NCBI GenBank assembly: GCA_902794535.1
Contig: CADBHQ010000017.1
Coordinates: forward strand, 1-61,572
Direction of reading: 5' to 3'
Source: Fibrobacter succinogenes
GTDB lineage: Bacteria; Fibrobacterota; Fibrobacteria; Fibrobacterales; Fibrobacteraceae
DNA length: 61,572 bases
This document shows positions 16,598 through 25,483 of this stretch, piece after piece (position 1 is the first letter of the stretch; each line of letters starts with the position of its first letter). The notes beneath the pieces are model-generated. The model searched no databases and had not been told where the DNA came from. It saw nothing but the letters and a program-made list of their open reading frames with translations. The position numbers and the translations under genes were made by a program.

Positions 16598-19045
16598 TTA
16601 GAACGGTACGAGTTCAACACGGCGGTTCTTGGAGCGGCCCTTCTTCGTCTTGTTGTCGGCGATCGGCTTGTCGGAGCCGAAGCCCACGGCGCGAACGCGG
16701 TCAGAAGAAATACCGTTCTGGATGAAGTAATCCACCACAGCCTGGGCACGATCCTGAGAAATCTGCTTGTTCTTGTCTTCGGAGCCCGTATTGTCGGTAT
16801 GACCCTGGACTTCGATGTTGGCGGTGTTGAACTTCTTCATGAGTTTCACGATGTTGTTCAGAGTCTTGTAGCTTGCCTTCGTGAGCTTCGTAGAACCGCT
16901 CTGGAAGTTAATACCCTTCTTCAACTGTTCGAGGTCTTCAGCCTTGTTGAGCGGGCAACCCTTCTTGTCGATACGCACGCCTTCGAGGGTGTTCGGGCAC
17001 TTATCGAGGAAGTCAGCCACGCCGTCCTTATCGCTGTCAACCGGGCAGCCCAAGGTGTCAACAGATGCACCCTTCGGAGTATCCGGGCACTTGTCGAGAC
17101 CATCGTACACGCCATCCTTGTCAGCGTCAGCGGCACAACCCACAGAGTCAACCGGCACGCCGGCCTGGGTGTTCGGGCACTGGTCAATTCCATCAGGTAC
17201 GCCGTCCTTGTCGAAGTCGAGCGGGCAACCCGTGTTGTCAACATTCAAGCCGGCCTTAGTATCCGGGCACTTGTCGAGAGCATCAGGTACGCCATCCTTA
17301 TCTGCGTCAGCCGGGCAACCGGTAGAATCAACAGCCACGCCCTGCTTGGTGTTCGGGCACTGGTCAGCGGCATCCGGAATACCGTCGCCGTCGAAGTCGC
17401 CTTCGCAACCTTCAGCATTCACCTGAGCACCTTCGCGGGTGTTCGGGCACTTGTCCATAGCATCGGGCACGCCATCCTTGTCTGCGTCAGCCGGGCAACC
17501 GAGGGTGTCAACCGGGAGACCAGCAGGAGTATTCGGGCACTTGTCGAATGCATCAGCAATGCCGTCCTTGTCAGCGTCAGCCGGGCAACCGGTTTCATCG
17601 ACCTGGAGACCAGCCGGAGTATTTTCGCACTTGTCGAGACCGTCGTACACGCCGTCCTTATCGGTATCCTGCGGGCAGCCGACAGAGTCCGCCTTCACGC
17701 CAGCCTGGGTGTTCGGGCACTTGTCGAGAGCATCAGGCACGCCATCCTTGTCGAAGTCCGGTTCGCAACCGAGAGAATCAACCGGAGCGTTTTCGCGAGA
17801 GTTCGGGCACTTGTCAAGACCATCGAGGATACCATCCTTATCGGAGTCCATCGGGCAGCCAACGGTATCGATCGTTGCACCAGCCGGAGTACCTTCGCAC
17901 TGGTCAAGACCATCCGGCAGGCCATCCTTGTCGCTATCGACCGGGCAGCCAACAGAATCAACAACAACCTTTTCAATCGTGTGTTCGCACTTGTCTTCGC
18001 CATCAGGTACGCCATCGCCGTCTTCGTCACGCTTGGCATTGCCGCCAAAGCGCCAGGTCAGAGCAGCAGTCACAGCAACCGTCGGGGTCGGAGCATAGCC
18101 GTAGCTAACCGGGCCAGTCGTGTTGTCGTGATGAATGGTGTGTTCCTTGACGTTCTTCATTTCTTCGTCAATGTCATAACCGAGGTTAGCCAAGGTGCGG
18201 AAAGCAATGTCTGCACCCAAGGCAATGTCGATGTTCCACGGCAGGTGGAAACGGAAACCCGGAGTAAGGAGCATCGGGTCGTCCATCGGGTCGCGACGGT
18301 AAGCACCTTCTTCGACACGCATTTCACCAGAGTATTCAACAAAGATATCCATCCAGCTGGTCGGCATGATGTTCAAAGCCGTACCGTAAACCAATGTGTT
18401 GGTTCCCTTGCCGGCATAGACAAAGCCTGCATGGGTGTTCCACAAGACCGGCACTCCAAGTGCGCCGAAGTTCAAGGAGAGCACCAAGGTTCCAGCAAAG
18501 TTAAATTCGGTAGAAGTATACGGGTTGGTCTTATCACCATCGTCATTCAAATACCAAGCATGACGGGGACGCACGCCCACGTTTTCGTCACCGGTCGGGA
18601 TATAGACATCGCCCTGGATAGCAAGGCCAAAGAAGCTGTTGGCATCGCCAACGAGACCGGCCTTCAACCAAATATCCACGTCACCGCGGCTGGCTTTCCA
18701 AATATCGCCTTCGCCCTTTTCCTTTAGGTTAGCGTGGTCGTAGTACAGCGGAAGAGCCACACCGAGGTCCAAGAAATCGCGCAGACCGATTGCGGCATGA
18801 ACATTACCCGAAAGGGTTCCTGCCTGACCATGGAAAGCACGTTCCTGATTTCCCTGATAGATCACGCCACCACGAGACTGAGACCAGGAGTCCGTAGAAA
18901 TATCGCCACCCGTACCGAGTTCAATACCCCACTGACCCAACGTATAGGCGTTGTGTTGATGAATACCGGAGGTACCGCCCTGAAGCCCGGACTGGGCAAA
19001 AGCAAGACCGCCAGCGACTAGTGACAAAGCAATGATTTTTTTCAT
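16598..19045 (-). CDS. OmpA-family outer-membrane protein with 12 thrombospondin type 3 repeats
   Basis: The 815 residues comprise a signal peptide (MKKIIALSLVAGGLAFA) and an N-terminal region of about 315 residues rich in alternating strands, probably a beta-barrel. Twelve TSP3 repeats of about 29 residues follow (residues about 339-700, unit D-DKDGVPD-x2-DKCPNT-x10-GCP). They bind Ca2+ in characterised TSP3 proteins through the DxDxDG aspartates. The C-terminal OmpA domain (about 705-815) carries IEVQGHTDNTGSEDKN and ends KNRRVELVPF; it binds peptidoglycan in this family. The protein therefore probably ties outer membrane to wall. GAGGG lies 5 nt before ATG. It is divergent from an ABC transporter, with a CRP-type palindrome midway. 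Confidence 0.92.
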   Translation of the reverse strand: MKKIIALSLVAGGLAFAQSGLQGGTSGIHQHNAYTLGQWGIELGTGGDISTDSWSQSRGGVIYQGNQERAFHGQAGTLSGNVHAAIGLRDFLDLGVALPLYYDHANLKEKGEGDIWKASRGDVDIWLKAGLVGDANSFFGLAIQGDVYIPTGDENVGVRPRHAWYLNDDGDKTNPYTSTEFNFAGTLVLSLNFGALGVPVLWNTHAGFVYAGKGTNTLVYGTALNIMPTSWMDIFVEYSGEMRVEEGAYRRDPMDDPMLLTPGFRFHLPWNIDIALGADIAFRTLANLGYDIDEEMKNVKEHTIHHDNTTGPVSYGYAPTPTVAVTAALTWRFGGNAKRDEDGDGVPDGEDKCEHTIEKVVVDSVGCPVDSDKDGLPDGLDQCEGTPAGATIDTVGCPMDSDKDGILDGLDKCPNSRENAPVDSLGCEPDFDKDGVPDALDKCPNTQAGVKADSVGCPQDTDKDGVYDGLDKCENTPAGLQVDETGCPADADKDGIADAFDKCPNTPAGLPVDTLGCPADADKDGVPDAMDKCPNTREGAQVNAEGCEGDFDGDGIPDAADQCPNTKQGVAVDSTGCPADADKDGVPDALDKCPDTKAGLNVDNTGCPLDFDKDGVPDGIDQCPNTQAGVPVDSVGCAADADKDGVYDGLDKCPDTPKGASVDTLGCPVDSDKDGVADFLDKCPNTLEGVRIDKKGCPLNKAEDLEQLKKGINFQSGSTKLTKASYKTLNNIVKLMKKFNTANIEVQGHTDNTGSEDKNKQISQDRAQAVVDYFIQNGISSDRVRAVGFGSDKPIADNKTKKGRSKNRRVELVPF
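16945..18030 (-). repeat. Tandem 87-bp repeats encoding TSP3 units
   Basis: Twelve in-frame units of about 87 bp lie inside ompA. Each contains a codon-level variant of GGCGTACCTGATGC-like sequence and the CPNT codons. Units differ by substitutions, so they are diverged rather than recent copies. Unit number could vary between strains by recombination (inference). Confidence 0.85.
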
Positions 19046-19112
19046 TGTATCCCTCGCATGTCTTTATTACATTTTGTTTCCAATGTAGTATTTTCAGCAA
19101 ATTAAAAACTCC

Positions 19113-19130
19113 GTGTGACGCCGCTCACAC
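19113..19130. promoter_or_regulatory. Perfect CRP/FNR-family-type operator (TGTGA-N6-TCACA)
   Basis: The sequence GTGTGA-CGCCGC-TCACAC is a perfect 6-bp dyad containing both half-sites of the enterobacterial CRP consensus. It lies 67 nt from the ATG of ompA and 67 nt from the ATG of the ABC transporter gene, exactly midway between the divergent genes. Whether this organism has a regulator with that specificity cannot be seen here. Confidence 0.5.
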
Positions 19131-19197
19131 CCCAAAATGACCGCAATTTCTGTAGATTTGCAACCAAATGTTCTTAATAGGCATCTAATTAGCGATT

Positions 19198-19950
19198 ATG
19201 GACCCGATTTTATCAATACAAAATATCCGCCGAGACTTCAAAATGGGCGATGAAACAGTCCACGCATTGCGTGGAGTTTCTTTTGATATCTACCCCGGTG
19301 AATTCGTGACCATCATGGGTACAAGCGGATCTGGCAAGTCGACCATGCTGAACATTTTGGGTTGCATGGACAAGCCGACCTCCGGTGAATACATTCTAGA
19401 CGGACAACACACCGAAAAATTAAAGCGCGACGCACTCGCGAAAATCCGCAGCAAAAAACTCGGGTTTGTGTTCCAGAGTTACAATTTGCTCAGCCGTACC
19501 ACGGCTATTGAAAACGTAGAACTCCCTTTGTTGTATAATTCCAGCGTGTCTGCCGCAGAGCGCCACCGCCGCGCAATCGAAGCATTAAAAATGGTCGGAC
19601 TCGAAAGTCGTATGAACCATTTGCCAAACCAGCTTTCGGGTGGCCAGCAACAGCGAGTCGCCATCGCACGCGCCCTTGTCAACGACCCGGTGATTATCCT
19701 CGCCGACGAAGCAACCGGTAACCTAGATACGCGAACCAGCTACGAAATCATGATGATTTTCCAGGAGCTAAACCGTCAAGGAAAAACCATCGCCTTCGTG
19801 ACGCATGAACCCGACATTGCCACCTTTAGTGGGCGTACCATTACGCTGCGCGACGGGCTCCTTAAGAAAGATGTGAAAAACGAAAACGTGCAAGACGCCA
19901 AGGCCGCCTTCGAAGCACTCCCTCCGCCAGAAACGTTTGAGGAGGAATAA
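19198..19950 (+). CDS. MacB/LolD-type ABC transporter ATP-binding protein
   Basis: A 250-residue ATPase with Walker [10 protein letters not shown] (residues 41-49), signature LSGGQQQR (146-153) and Walker [13 protein letters not shown] (from 166). The close spacing of the TSGSGKST and ATGNLD motifs and the [13 protein letters not shown] stretch are typical of the MacB/LolD/FtsE subclass, which drives periplasmic mechanotransmission rather than solute import. The C-terminus has an extra 25 residues ([26 protein letters not shown]). The stop codon overlaps the ATG of the permease (TAATG), so the two are coupled. No periplasmic adaptor or outer-membrane channel gene adjoins, so the export substrate is unknown. 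Confidence 0.92.
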   Translation: MDPILSIQNIRRDFKMGDETVHALRGVSFDIYPGEFVTIMGTSGSGKSTMLNILGCMDKPTSGEYILDGQHTEKLKRDALAKIRSKKLGFVFQSYNLLSRTTAIENVELPLLYNSSVSAAERHRRAIEALKMVGLESRMNHLPNQLSGGQQQRVAIARALVNDPVIILADEATGNLDTRTSYEIMMIFQELNRQGKTIAFVTHEPDIATFSGRTITLRDGLLKKDVKNENVQDAKAAFEALPPPETFEEE

Positions 19951-21158
19951 TGTCACCATTCACTCTAATCAAAATCGCACTCAAGGCATTGCTCCGTAAC
20001 CGCATGCGCACCTTCCTTTCGGTGCTCGGCATCGTGATTGGTGTTGCGGCGGTGATTGCCATGGTCGCCATGGGCGAAGGCTCCCGAATTTCTATCAAAG
20101 AACAGATGACGGCGATGGGGTCGAACGCCATCATTATCATGCCAAACCGTGACCGACGCGGCGGTGTGCAGCAGGAATCTACCAGCGAACTCCTTGAAGA
20201 AGCCGACATCATCGCTATCCGCGAAAATGCTACCTACATTAACGGAGTCTCCCCCATGATGACTGTGGGCGGGCAAGCGATTGTAGGCAACAACAACTCC
20301 CCCACAACTTTGAGCGGTATTTCTGCCGACTACCTCAAGATTCGTAACTACGAAATCGAAGACGGCGTGATGTTCGATGACGTCACGGACCGCATGTCTA
20401 AAGTCTGCGTAATCGGTCAAACCGTCGTCAAGAACCTGTTCCCTGAAGGCGACCCGATTGGCAAGACGATTCGCTACAAGAACATTCCCCTGAAAGTCAT
20501 CGGGACCTTGAAAGCAAAAGGCTCCGGCGACTTCGGGCAAGACAACGACGACGTAATTTTCACGCCTTACCAAACGGTCATGCGCAGGTTTTCTGCAACC
20601 ACAAACATCCGCCAGATTTTTGCAAATTCTATCGGTGAAGGTTACGCCGAAAAGGCAACCGAAGAAATCATGGGAATCCTGAAGGAACGTCGCGGCTGGA
20701 CTAAGCCCGTTGACCCGTTCCGCGTATTTACGCAAGAAGAAATGATTCAAACGATTACGAGTACTTCTGACATGATTTCTTTGGTACTCACGATTATCGC
20801 AGGAATTAGTTTGTTTGTAGGCGGTATCGGAATTATGAACATCATGTATGTGTCTGTCACGGAGCGTACTAAAGAAATAGGCCTGCGAATGGCCATCGGT
20901 GCCCGCGGCAAAGATATTATGTTCCAGTTTTTGTTCGAATCGGTGATTATTAGCCTGCTTGGCGGCGTTATCGGAATTGCGCTTGGCATTGCCGCCTCCG
21001 AAATCGTAAAAATCGCCTTCAATATGCCCATGAGCGTCTCTGTTACCAGCGTCATCGTGAGTTTTGCCGTATGCTTTGCAACAGGCGTATTCTTTGGCTG
21101 GTACCCCGCCCGCAAGGCAAGCCGTCTTGACCCCATCGAAGCCTTAAGATTCGAGTAA
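19950..21158 (+). CDS. MacB/FtsX-type ABC transporter permease
   Basis: This 402-residue protein has the four-helix MacB topology: one N-terminal helix (FLSVLGIVIGVAAVIAMVAMG, residues about 20-42), a large periplasmic domain (about 45-270), then three helices (near 275-300, 325-350, 365-390). The end FFGWYPARKASRLDPIEALRFE is the standard MacB/FtsX C-terminus, and MYVSVTERTKEIGLRMAIGA is the coupling loop that contacts the ATPase. It overlaps the ATPase gene by one base. The pair would form a complete type VII (mechanotransmission) ABC transporter. Substrate is not predictable from the sequence. Confidence 0.92.
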   Translation: MSPFTLIKIALKALLRNRMRTFLSVLGIVIGVAAVIAMVAMGEGSRISIKEQMTAMGSNAIIIMPNRDRRGGVQQESTSELLEEADIIAIRENATYINGVSPMMTVGGQAIVGNNNSPTTLSGISADYLKIRNYEIEDGVMFDDVTDRMSKVCVIGQTVVKNLFPEGDPIGKTIRYKNIPLKVIGTLKAKGSGDFGQDNDDVIFTPYQTVMRRFSATTNIRQIFANSIGEGYAEKATEEIMGILKERRGWTKPVDPFRVFTQEEMIQTITSTSDMISLVLTIIAGISLFVGGIGIMNIMYVSVTERTKEIGLRMAIGARGKDIMFQFLFESVIISLLGGVIGIALGIAASEIVKIAFNMPMSVSVTSVIVSFAVCFATGVFFGWYPARKASRLDPIEALRFE

Positions 21159-21297
21159 TCCAGACAAATGCGCAGGGCGAGAGTTACGAAATACAAAAAA
21201 ACGTGATCTTCGCCACATGACTATACTATTTGCCGACAAGCGAAGAACACCCTGCGAACAGAATCTGCATCATACGCAACGGGAGCACTGAAAATAA

Positions 21298-21326
21298 TTG
21301 CATCTCAAAAAAAATGATGTTATATT
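21298..21326 (+). promoter_or_regulatory. Putative sigma-70 promoter of the GH9 cellulase gene
   Basis: The -35 TTGCAT at 21298-21303 and the -10 TATATT at 21321-21326 are separated by 17 nt. The predicted transcript begins near 21333 and would include the AGGAGG at 21341-21346 before the start codon. Confidence 0.5.
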
Positions 21327-21350
21327 ATGCTTACATCATTAGGAGGATGT

Positions 21351-24300
21351 ATGCATAATAAAAAAAATACGGGGGTTATAGTTTCTACCCTGGCCGCTAT
21401 TTCTGCAACCGCAGCATTTGCCGCCACCACACCTTACGACCTGATTCGCCCGACCTGGCCTTTGAGCTGGGACGCAAAGGTCTTTGAAAATTTCGACACG
21501 ACCGTGACCAAGAAACACGGCGTATTGAATATTCCCGCTACGCCGGCAAGTTTTAAAGCGGGCGCCATGATGCCCGACACCTTGGACCAGGCTTACCTTG
21601 ATGCTATCAACACCAAGATTTCGCCAATCCGCGTGAACCAGGCGGGTTACCTCAAGAGCGATACGGAACGTCAGTTCTACTTTGTGGGCACCAAGGCCTC
21701 GGAATTCGAAGTCGTGGATGCCGATGGCAAGTCGCTCAAAACTAAAGTGACCGGAACTCTTACGACAACCGAAGTCGAAACCCAAAGCGACTGGACCATT
21801 ATTGCCGGCACCGACGTAACAAGCAACGACCAAAAACGCTACCAAGTTGAAATTACCGGACCTTCCGGCAAAATCTTTGTCGGTAAAATCCCGCAGAGCG
21901 TACCTACCGAAACACGTTTACGCATTAAGGTGGGTGACGAAATTTCCAGCACATTCATTGTGAGCGACAACGTTTACACCATGGCAAAGGATGCCACGCT
22001 TAAGTTCTTTGGCATCCAGCGCAGTGGCGATTCCAAGTCTTGGTTCCATGGCCCGAGCCACACCAAAGACGGCGGCGGTGCTATTGTCACCGGTTCTGAA
22101 GATGTTCGCGGTCCCTTTGACGCCTCTAGAGCAGGTTCATTGGCAGGCGGTTGGTACGATTGTGGCGACCACCTGAAGGAATCACAAACGCAAGCCTACG
22201 CTTTCATGACCCTTGCCGTGATGTCTACCACCAATCCCGCTAAGGATGTGGACCACTACGACTACAACCAGGGAGAATTTATCAAGACCGACGGCGTGCC
22301 CGATGTTTTGCGCGAAGCCAAGCACGGTGCAGACTTTTTCTTGAAAGCTTACGAATTTGCCAAGGGTGTCGTTGACGACATGCCCGTTTCTGTGGGTAAC
22401 TTCGGTAGTGACCACAGCTGGTGGGGACGCCCCGAAGCTCAGGATTATCTTCCGACCGATAACTCCGCCCTTGCAGAAGACCGCGGAGGTCCCGCCACAA
22501 GAACAGTCCGTCTCGGTGAACTCGGCGCCAACATTTCCGCCGAAATAGCAGCAGGCCTCGCAATCCTTTCCAAGGACTATGCCACCTACGACAAGAAGTT
22601 TGCAGACAGCTGCTTGGTGGTAGCAGAAAAGATGTACGCCTTCGCCAAGGATTTGGCCCAGGGCAAGACTTTCACAAACAACGAGGCTATCTTCAGTACA
22701 CCTGCCTACAACGGCAACAACGAATACTTCGATGATCTAGCCCTTGCATCGGTCGCACTTCTGTACGCCACCAGTAAAAAGGATTACGCCGACGATATGA
22801 TTCGCACCAAAAACCTCTATGCAAGTCAAGCAGTCGCTGATGGCGTAGGTTACTTCGCAGGCGGGTGGTTCTCTACTTCCGAAAAAGGCATGCTAAAGAA
22901 CGCTAAAAATACAAGCTGGGCAAACGCACACTCCTACGCTCTGTATGCGTTGTATAAGCTGATTCTTGCCGACAAGACCAAGGCTACAACTGAATACGGC
23001 CTTACCGAAGAAGAACGTCTGGCAGCTATTGAAGACTGCCTTGCCGACATGATTGCCAACCTTGGCGATGTGAGCTATGGGTCTACAGGATCCATTGAAC
23101 TCCCGGCAGATGGTTTATCTTGGAAATATCATACGGTTAAATATGACCCCACTTGGTATTCCATGATGACCGACCAAGCTTGGATTTTCAACCGTTATCA
23201 AGTCGGAAATATCTTTGAAGTATTGGCCTACGCCGACGTAGCCGCCGATATCGAAAAACAGGGTATCAAGCTCCCGACCATGGCGACCACCGGCCTTAAG
23301 GCAAGCGACATGTTCCAGCTCGGCATTAACCAGTTGAACTACATGTTCGGTATAAACCCGTGGGACATTTCCCTTGTGTACGGCGTGGGTGATAAGAATG
23401 ATGCCCACCCACACCACCGCGGCGCAAACCCCGAAGGTAAAAATGCTCCGGGTTTCAGTTACAAATACAACTGCCCCGTAGGTGCCCTTTTGGGCGGACT
23501 CCCACCCTCCGCAACAAACTCTTGGGTTCCACAAAATAAAAGCTGGGAAGACTACCACATCTCGGAAACTTGCCTTGACGCATCTGCAACACTTCTGTCT
23601 GCCCTTACCCTTGTAAGCAACGGCGGCAGTGACTACTACGAAAAGAAGTGCGACAACTGCGATACCACAGAAGTTCAGCCCTTCTCTGGTGAAATTTATG
23701 CAACGGCATACCATTATTTCTGGGCCGACAGCATGGATTATTTCAACATCAACCTTTACAATGAATCTCTTGAAGATGCTGACAGTGTTGTCGCCTACAT
23801 TTACTTCGACGCAACCGAAGAAGACATTTCTTCTTGCGGAGCTTCGTTCCTTGTAGACATCTGCCAAGCATACGATATGGCCGGATTTAACAAGCCTTGT
23901 TCTGACGCAACAACAACAATGACAAGAAACATAAGTATGCCGAAAAAGGTCGACGACTCCTACAACAAAGACAAAAAGACCTACACCTGGGAACAGGCCA
24001 TTGGCGTCGGAACTCTCAGTTTTGGAAGAAGATTGAGACTTGACGTAGGCGTTTCCGCTGGTACAGCGTCAGACGGCAAATGCTCTCCCATTCTTGCCCA
24101 CGCCAAGGTCAATGTCACAAGTGGTTGGAGTTTCACCGCCCACACGGCAACCAAGGACGCCCCCGCTTACGATGGCACACCCGATTGGGATAAGGACCAG
24201 GGCGACATTCAGCAGCCTCCTCAGGATCCCTACATCGTTCTCCGCAGCAAGGGCAAGCTCTTGTGGGGTTACGGCCCGGGCAAGACCACCAGCGACCGCG

Positions 24301-24560
24301 AAGGTTTTGTACCGACGAAGACAAATATCGCCAAGGCTCGCATGCAGGTGAACAAGAACAAGCTCTATGTGCTTGCCTCTGCTCAGGGCTCCAAGACCGT
24401 GAAAATCTTTGACCTGCTCGGCAACCAGCTGATGGCCAAGGACTTCTACGGAACCCGCACCGAAGTGAACCTCGCGAAACTTCCGCACCGCGGCGCCCTG
24501 ATTGCAAGAGTCGTTCAAAACGACAAGGTTCTTGCCACCCAGAGCATTATGGTGAAGTAG
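21351..24560 (+). CDS. Secreted GH9 endoglucanase with C-terminal sorting domain
   Basis: This GH9 glycoside hydrolase cleaves beta-1,4-glucan with inversion. I chose ATG 21351 (1069 aa) because AGGAGG ends 4 nt upstream; the frame is open 8 codons earlier. It has a signal peptide (..AAISATAAFA). An N-terminal Ig-like CelD_N-type domain (IRVNQAGYLKSDTERQFYFVG) precedes the catalytic module: GGWYDCGDHLKES near residue 265 with the two catalytic aspartates, INPWDISLVYGVG .. AHPHHRG near 686, and DYHISETCLDASA near 735 with the acid glutamate. After a Cys-containing beta-rich region of unknown type (about 760-950), the last 80 residues (KIFDLLGNQLMAKDFYG ..) form a sorting-tail domain like that of the 4165-7731 protein. 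Export by a type IX-like system is inference. Confidence 0.93.
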   Translation: MHNKKNTGVIVSTLAAISATAAFAATTPYDLIRPTWPLSWDAKVFENFDTTVTKKHGVLNIPATPASFKAGAMMPDTLDQAYLDAINTKISPIRVNQAGYLKSDTERQFYFVGTKASEFEVVDADGKSLKTKVTGTLTTTEVETQSDWTIIAGTDVTSNDQKRYQVEITGPSGKIFVGKIPQSVPTETRLRIKVGDEISSTFIVSDNVYTMAKDATLKFFGIQRSGDSKSWFHGPSHTKDGGGAIVTGSEDVRGPFDASRAGSLAGGWYDCGDHLKESQTQAYAFMTLAVMSTTNPAKDVDHYDYNQGEFIKTDGVPDVLREAKHGADFFLKAYEFAKGVVDDMPVSVGNFGSDHSWWGRPEAQDYLPTDNSALAEDRGGPATRTVRLGELGANISAEIAAGLAILSKDYATYDKKFADSCLVVAEKMYAFAKDLAQGKTFTNNEAIFSTPAYNGNNEYFDDLALASVALLYATSKKDYADDMIRTKNLYASQAVADGVGYFAGGWFSTSEKGMLKNAKNTSWANAHSYALYALYKLILADKTKATTEYGLTEEERLAAIEDCLADMIANLGDVSYGSTGSIELPADGLSWKYHTVKYDPTWYSMMTDQAWIFNRYQVGNIFEVLAYADVAADIEKQGIKLPTMATTGLKASDMFQLGINQLNYMFGINPWDISLVYGVGDKNDAHPHHRGANPEGKNAPGFSYKYNCPVGALLGGLPPSATNSWVPQNKSWEDYHISETCLDASATLLSALTLVSNGGSDYYEKKCDNCDTTEVQPFSGEIYATAYHYFWADSMDYFNINLYNESLEDADSVVAYIYFDATEEDISSCGASFLVDICQAYDMAGFNKPCSDATTTMTRNISMPKKVDDSYNKDKKTYTWEQAIGVGTLSFGRRLRLDVGVSAGTASDGKCSPILAHAKVNVTSGWSFTAHTATKDAPAYDGTPDWDKDQGDIQQPPQDPYIVLRSKGKLLWGYGPGKTTSDREGFVPTKTNIAKARMQVNKNKLYVLASAQGSKTVKIFDLLGNQLMAKDFYGTRTEVNLAKLPHRGALIARVVQNDKVLATQSIMVK

Positions 24561-24586
24561 TTCTCAATACTGCAGAATTTAAAATG

Positions 24587-24610
24587 GCGCCCGAAAGGGC
24601 GCTTTTCTTT
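24587..24610 (+). terminator. Terminator of the GH9 gene
   Basis: GCGCCC-GAAA-GGGCGC with a GNRA-type loop is followed by TTTTCTTTT, 27 nt after the stop codon. Confidence 0.85.
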
Positions 24611-24618
24611 TACAATTT

Positions 24619-24699
24619 TTGTTACGATTAAAAATGAAGAATGAAAAAATGGGAAAAAATATTGTTCATTTTTAATTTTTAATTATTAATTTTAAGGGC
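24619..24699. other. AT-rich intergenic segment before eda
   Basis: Nearly pure A/T sequence contains imperfect inverted copies of AAAAATGAA-like and TTCATTTTTAA-like runs. It may carry the eda promoter, but I cannot pick reliable -35 and -10 elements. No coding frame is present. Confidence 0.35.
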
Positions 24700-25329
24700 A
24701 TGAATCTGCTTGAATTTTTACAACCGATGCCGGTCGTGGGCATTCTCCGCGACATTCCCCAAGGCGCCGAAGAAGCATGCGTCAAGACCGCTGTTGAATG
24801 CGGCCTCAAGGCGATCGAAGTCACCATGAACACCGCAAACGCCGAATCGATTATTGCAACCCTCAAGGCTGCAGCCAAGCCTCACGGCATTACCGTAGGC
24901 GCAGGCACAGTCCGCCACGGGAGCGACTTGGACAAGGCTATTGCCGCAGGTGCTGAATTTATCGTGACGCCCAATACACGCAACGAAATCATCCGCCTTT
25001 CGGCCACGGCTCGCATCCCGATTATTCCGGGCGCACTCACCCCGACCGAAGTGCAAAAAGCTTTTGACTTAGGCGCCACCGCCGTCAAGATTTTCCCGGT
25101 AAACTGCGTAGGCGGTCCCGAATACATCAAGGCGCTGCGCGGGCCGTTCCGCGACATTCCTTTGATGGCATGCGGTGGCGTGAACCCAGAGAACGCCGCA
25201 AGCTATTTGAAGGCCGGCGCAAACCTGCTTTCATTTGGCGCAAGCATTTACGACCCGAAGCTGATGGCCGCAGGCGACTGGGCAACCATTGCCGAGCGCC
25301 TGAAGAAACTTCTGAAGTCCATTCAATAG
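24700..25329 (+). CDS. eda: 2-dehydro-3-deoxy-phosphogluconate (KDPG) / 4-hydroxy-2-oxoglutarate aldolase
   Basis: A class I aldolase splitting KDPG to pyruvate and glyceraldehyde 3-phosphate, and often 4-hydroxy-2-oxoglutarate. The 209 residues match the family length. Visible motifs are IEVTMNT with the catalytic Glu at residue 40, GAGTV at 67-71, PGALTPTEV at 110-118, and AVKIFPVN with Schiff-base Lys130. CGGVNPENAASYLKAGA is the phosphate-binding region. ATG 24700 opens just after a short TTAAGGGC purine stretch. It is monocistronic between two terminators. No edd gene adjoins, so the route supplying KDPG (Entner-Doudoroff or uronate catabolism) cannot be stated. It lies beside the cellulase gene but there is no sign of co-transcription. 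Confidence 0.95.
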   Translation: MNLLEFLQPMPVVGILRDIPQGAEEACVKTAVECGLKAIEVTMNTANAESIIATLKAAAKPHGITVGAGTVRHGSDLDKAIAAGAEFIVTPNTRNEIIRLSATARIPIIPGALTPTEVQKAFDLGATAVKIFPVNCVGGPEYIKALRGPFRDIPLMACGGVNPENAASYLKAGANLLSFGASIYDPKLMAAGDWATIAERLKKLLKSIQ

Positions 25330-25332
25330 CTG

Positions 25333-25353
25333 ATGCTGAACCAAGTTCAGCAT
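25333..25353. repeat. REP-like hairpin repeat (ATGCTGAAC-CAA-GTTCAGCAT)
   Basis: A perfect 9-bp stem with a CAA loop is followed by GACTCAGG. It belongs to the same structural family as 7785-7805, 61203-61222 and 61357-61376, with different stem bases in each copy. Confidence 0.65.
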
Positions 25354-25380
25354 GACTCAGGCACGAAAATCAAACAACAA

Positions 25381-25411
25381 AAAAAATCCTGCTTTTAAGC
25401 AGGATTTTTTG
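25381..25411. terminator. Terminator between eda and the diguanylate cyclase gene
   Basis: AATCCTGC-TTTTAA-GCAGGATT is flanked by A-runs on the left and T-runs on the right, so it may work in both directions. It follows eda by about 55 nt. Confidence 0.8.
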
Positions 25412-25483
25412 TTTAACTCAGGATGACTCTCGTGCAATGTGCGATGTGAAATGTGTAATTAGTCATCTCACATCACTCATCTC

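Noticed and set aside
18157..18727. Open frames on the opposite strand of ompA and of the other long genes
   Set aside because: They are antisense shadows of strongly coding sequence and have no motifs, signal peptides or plausible starts.
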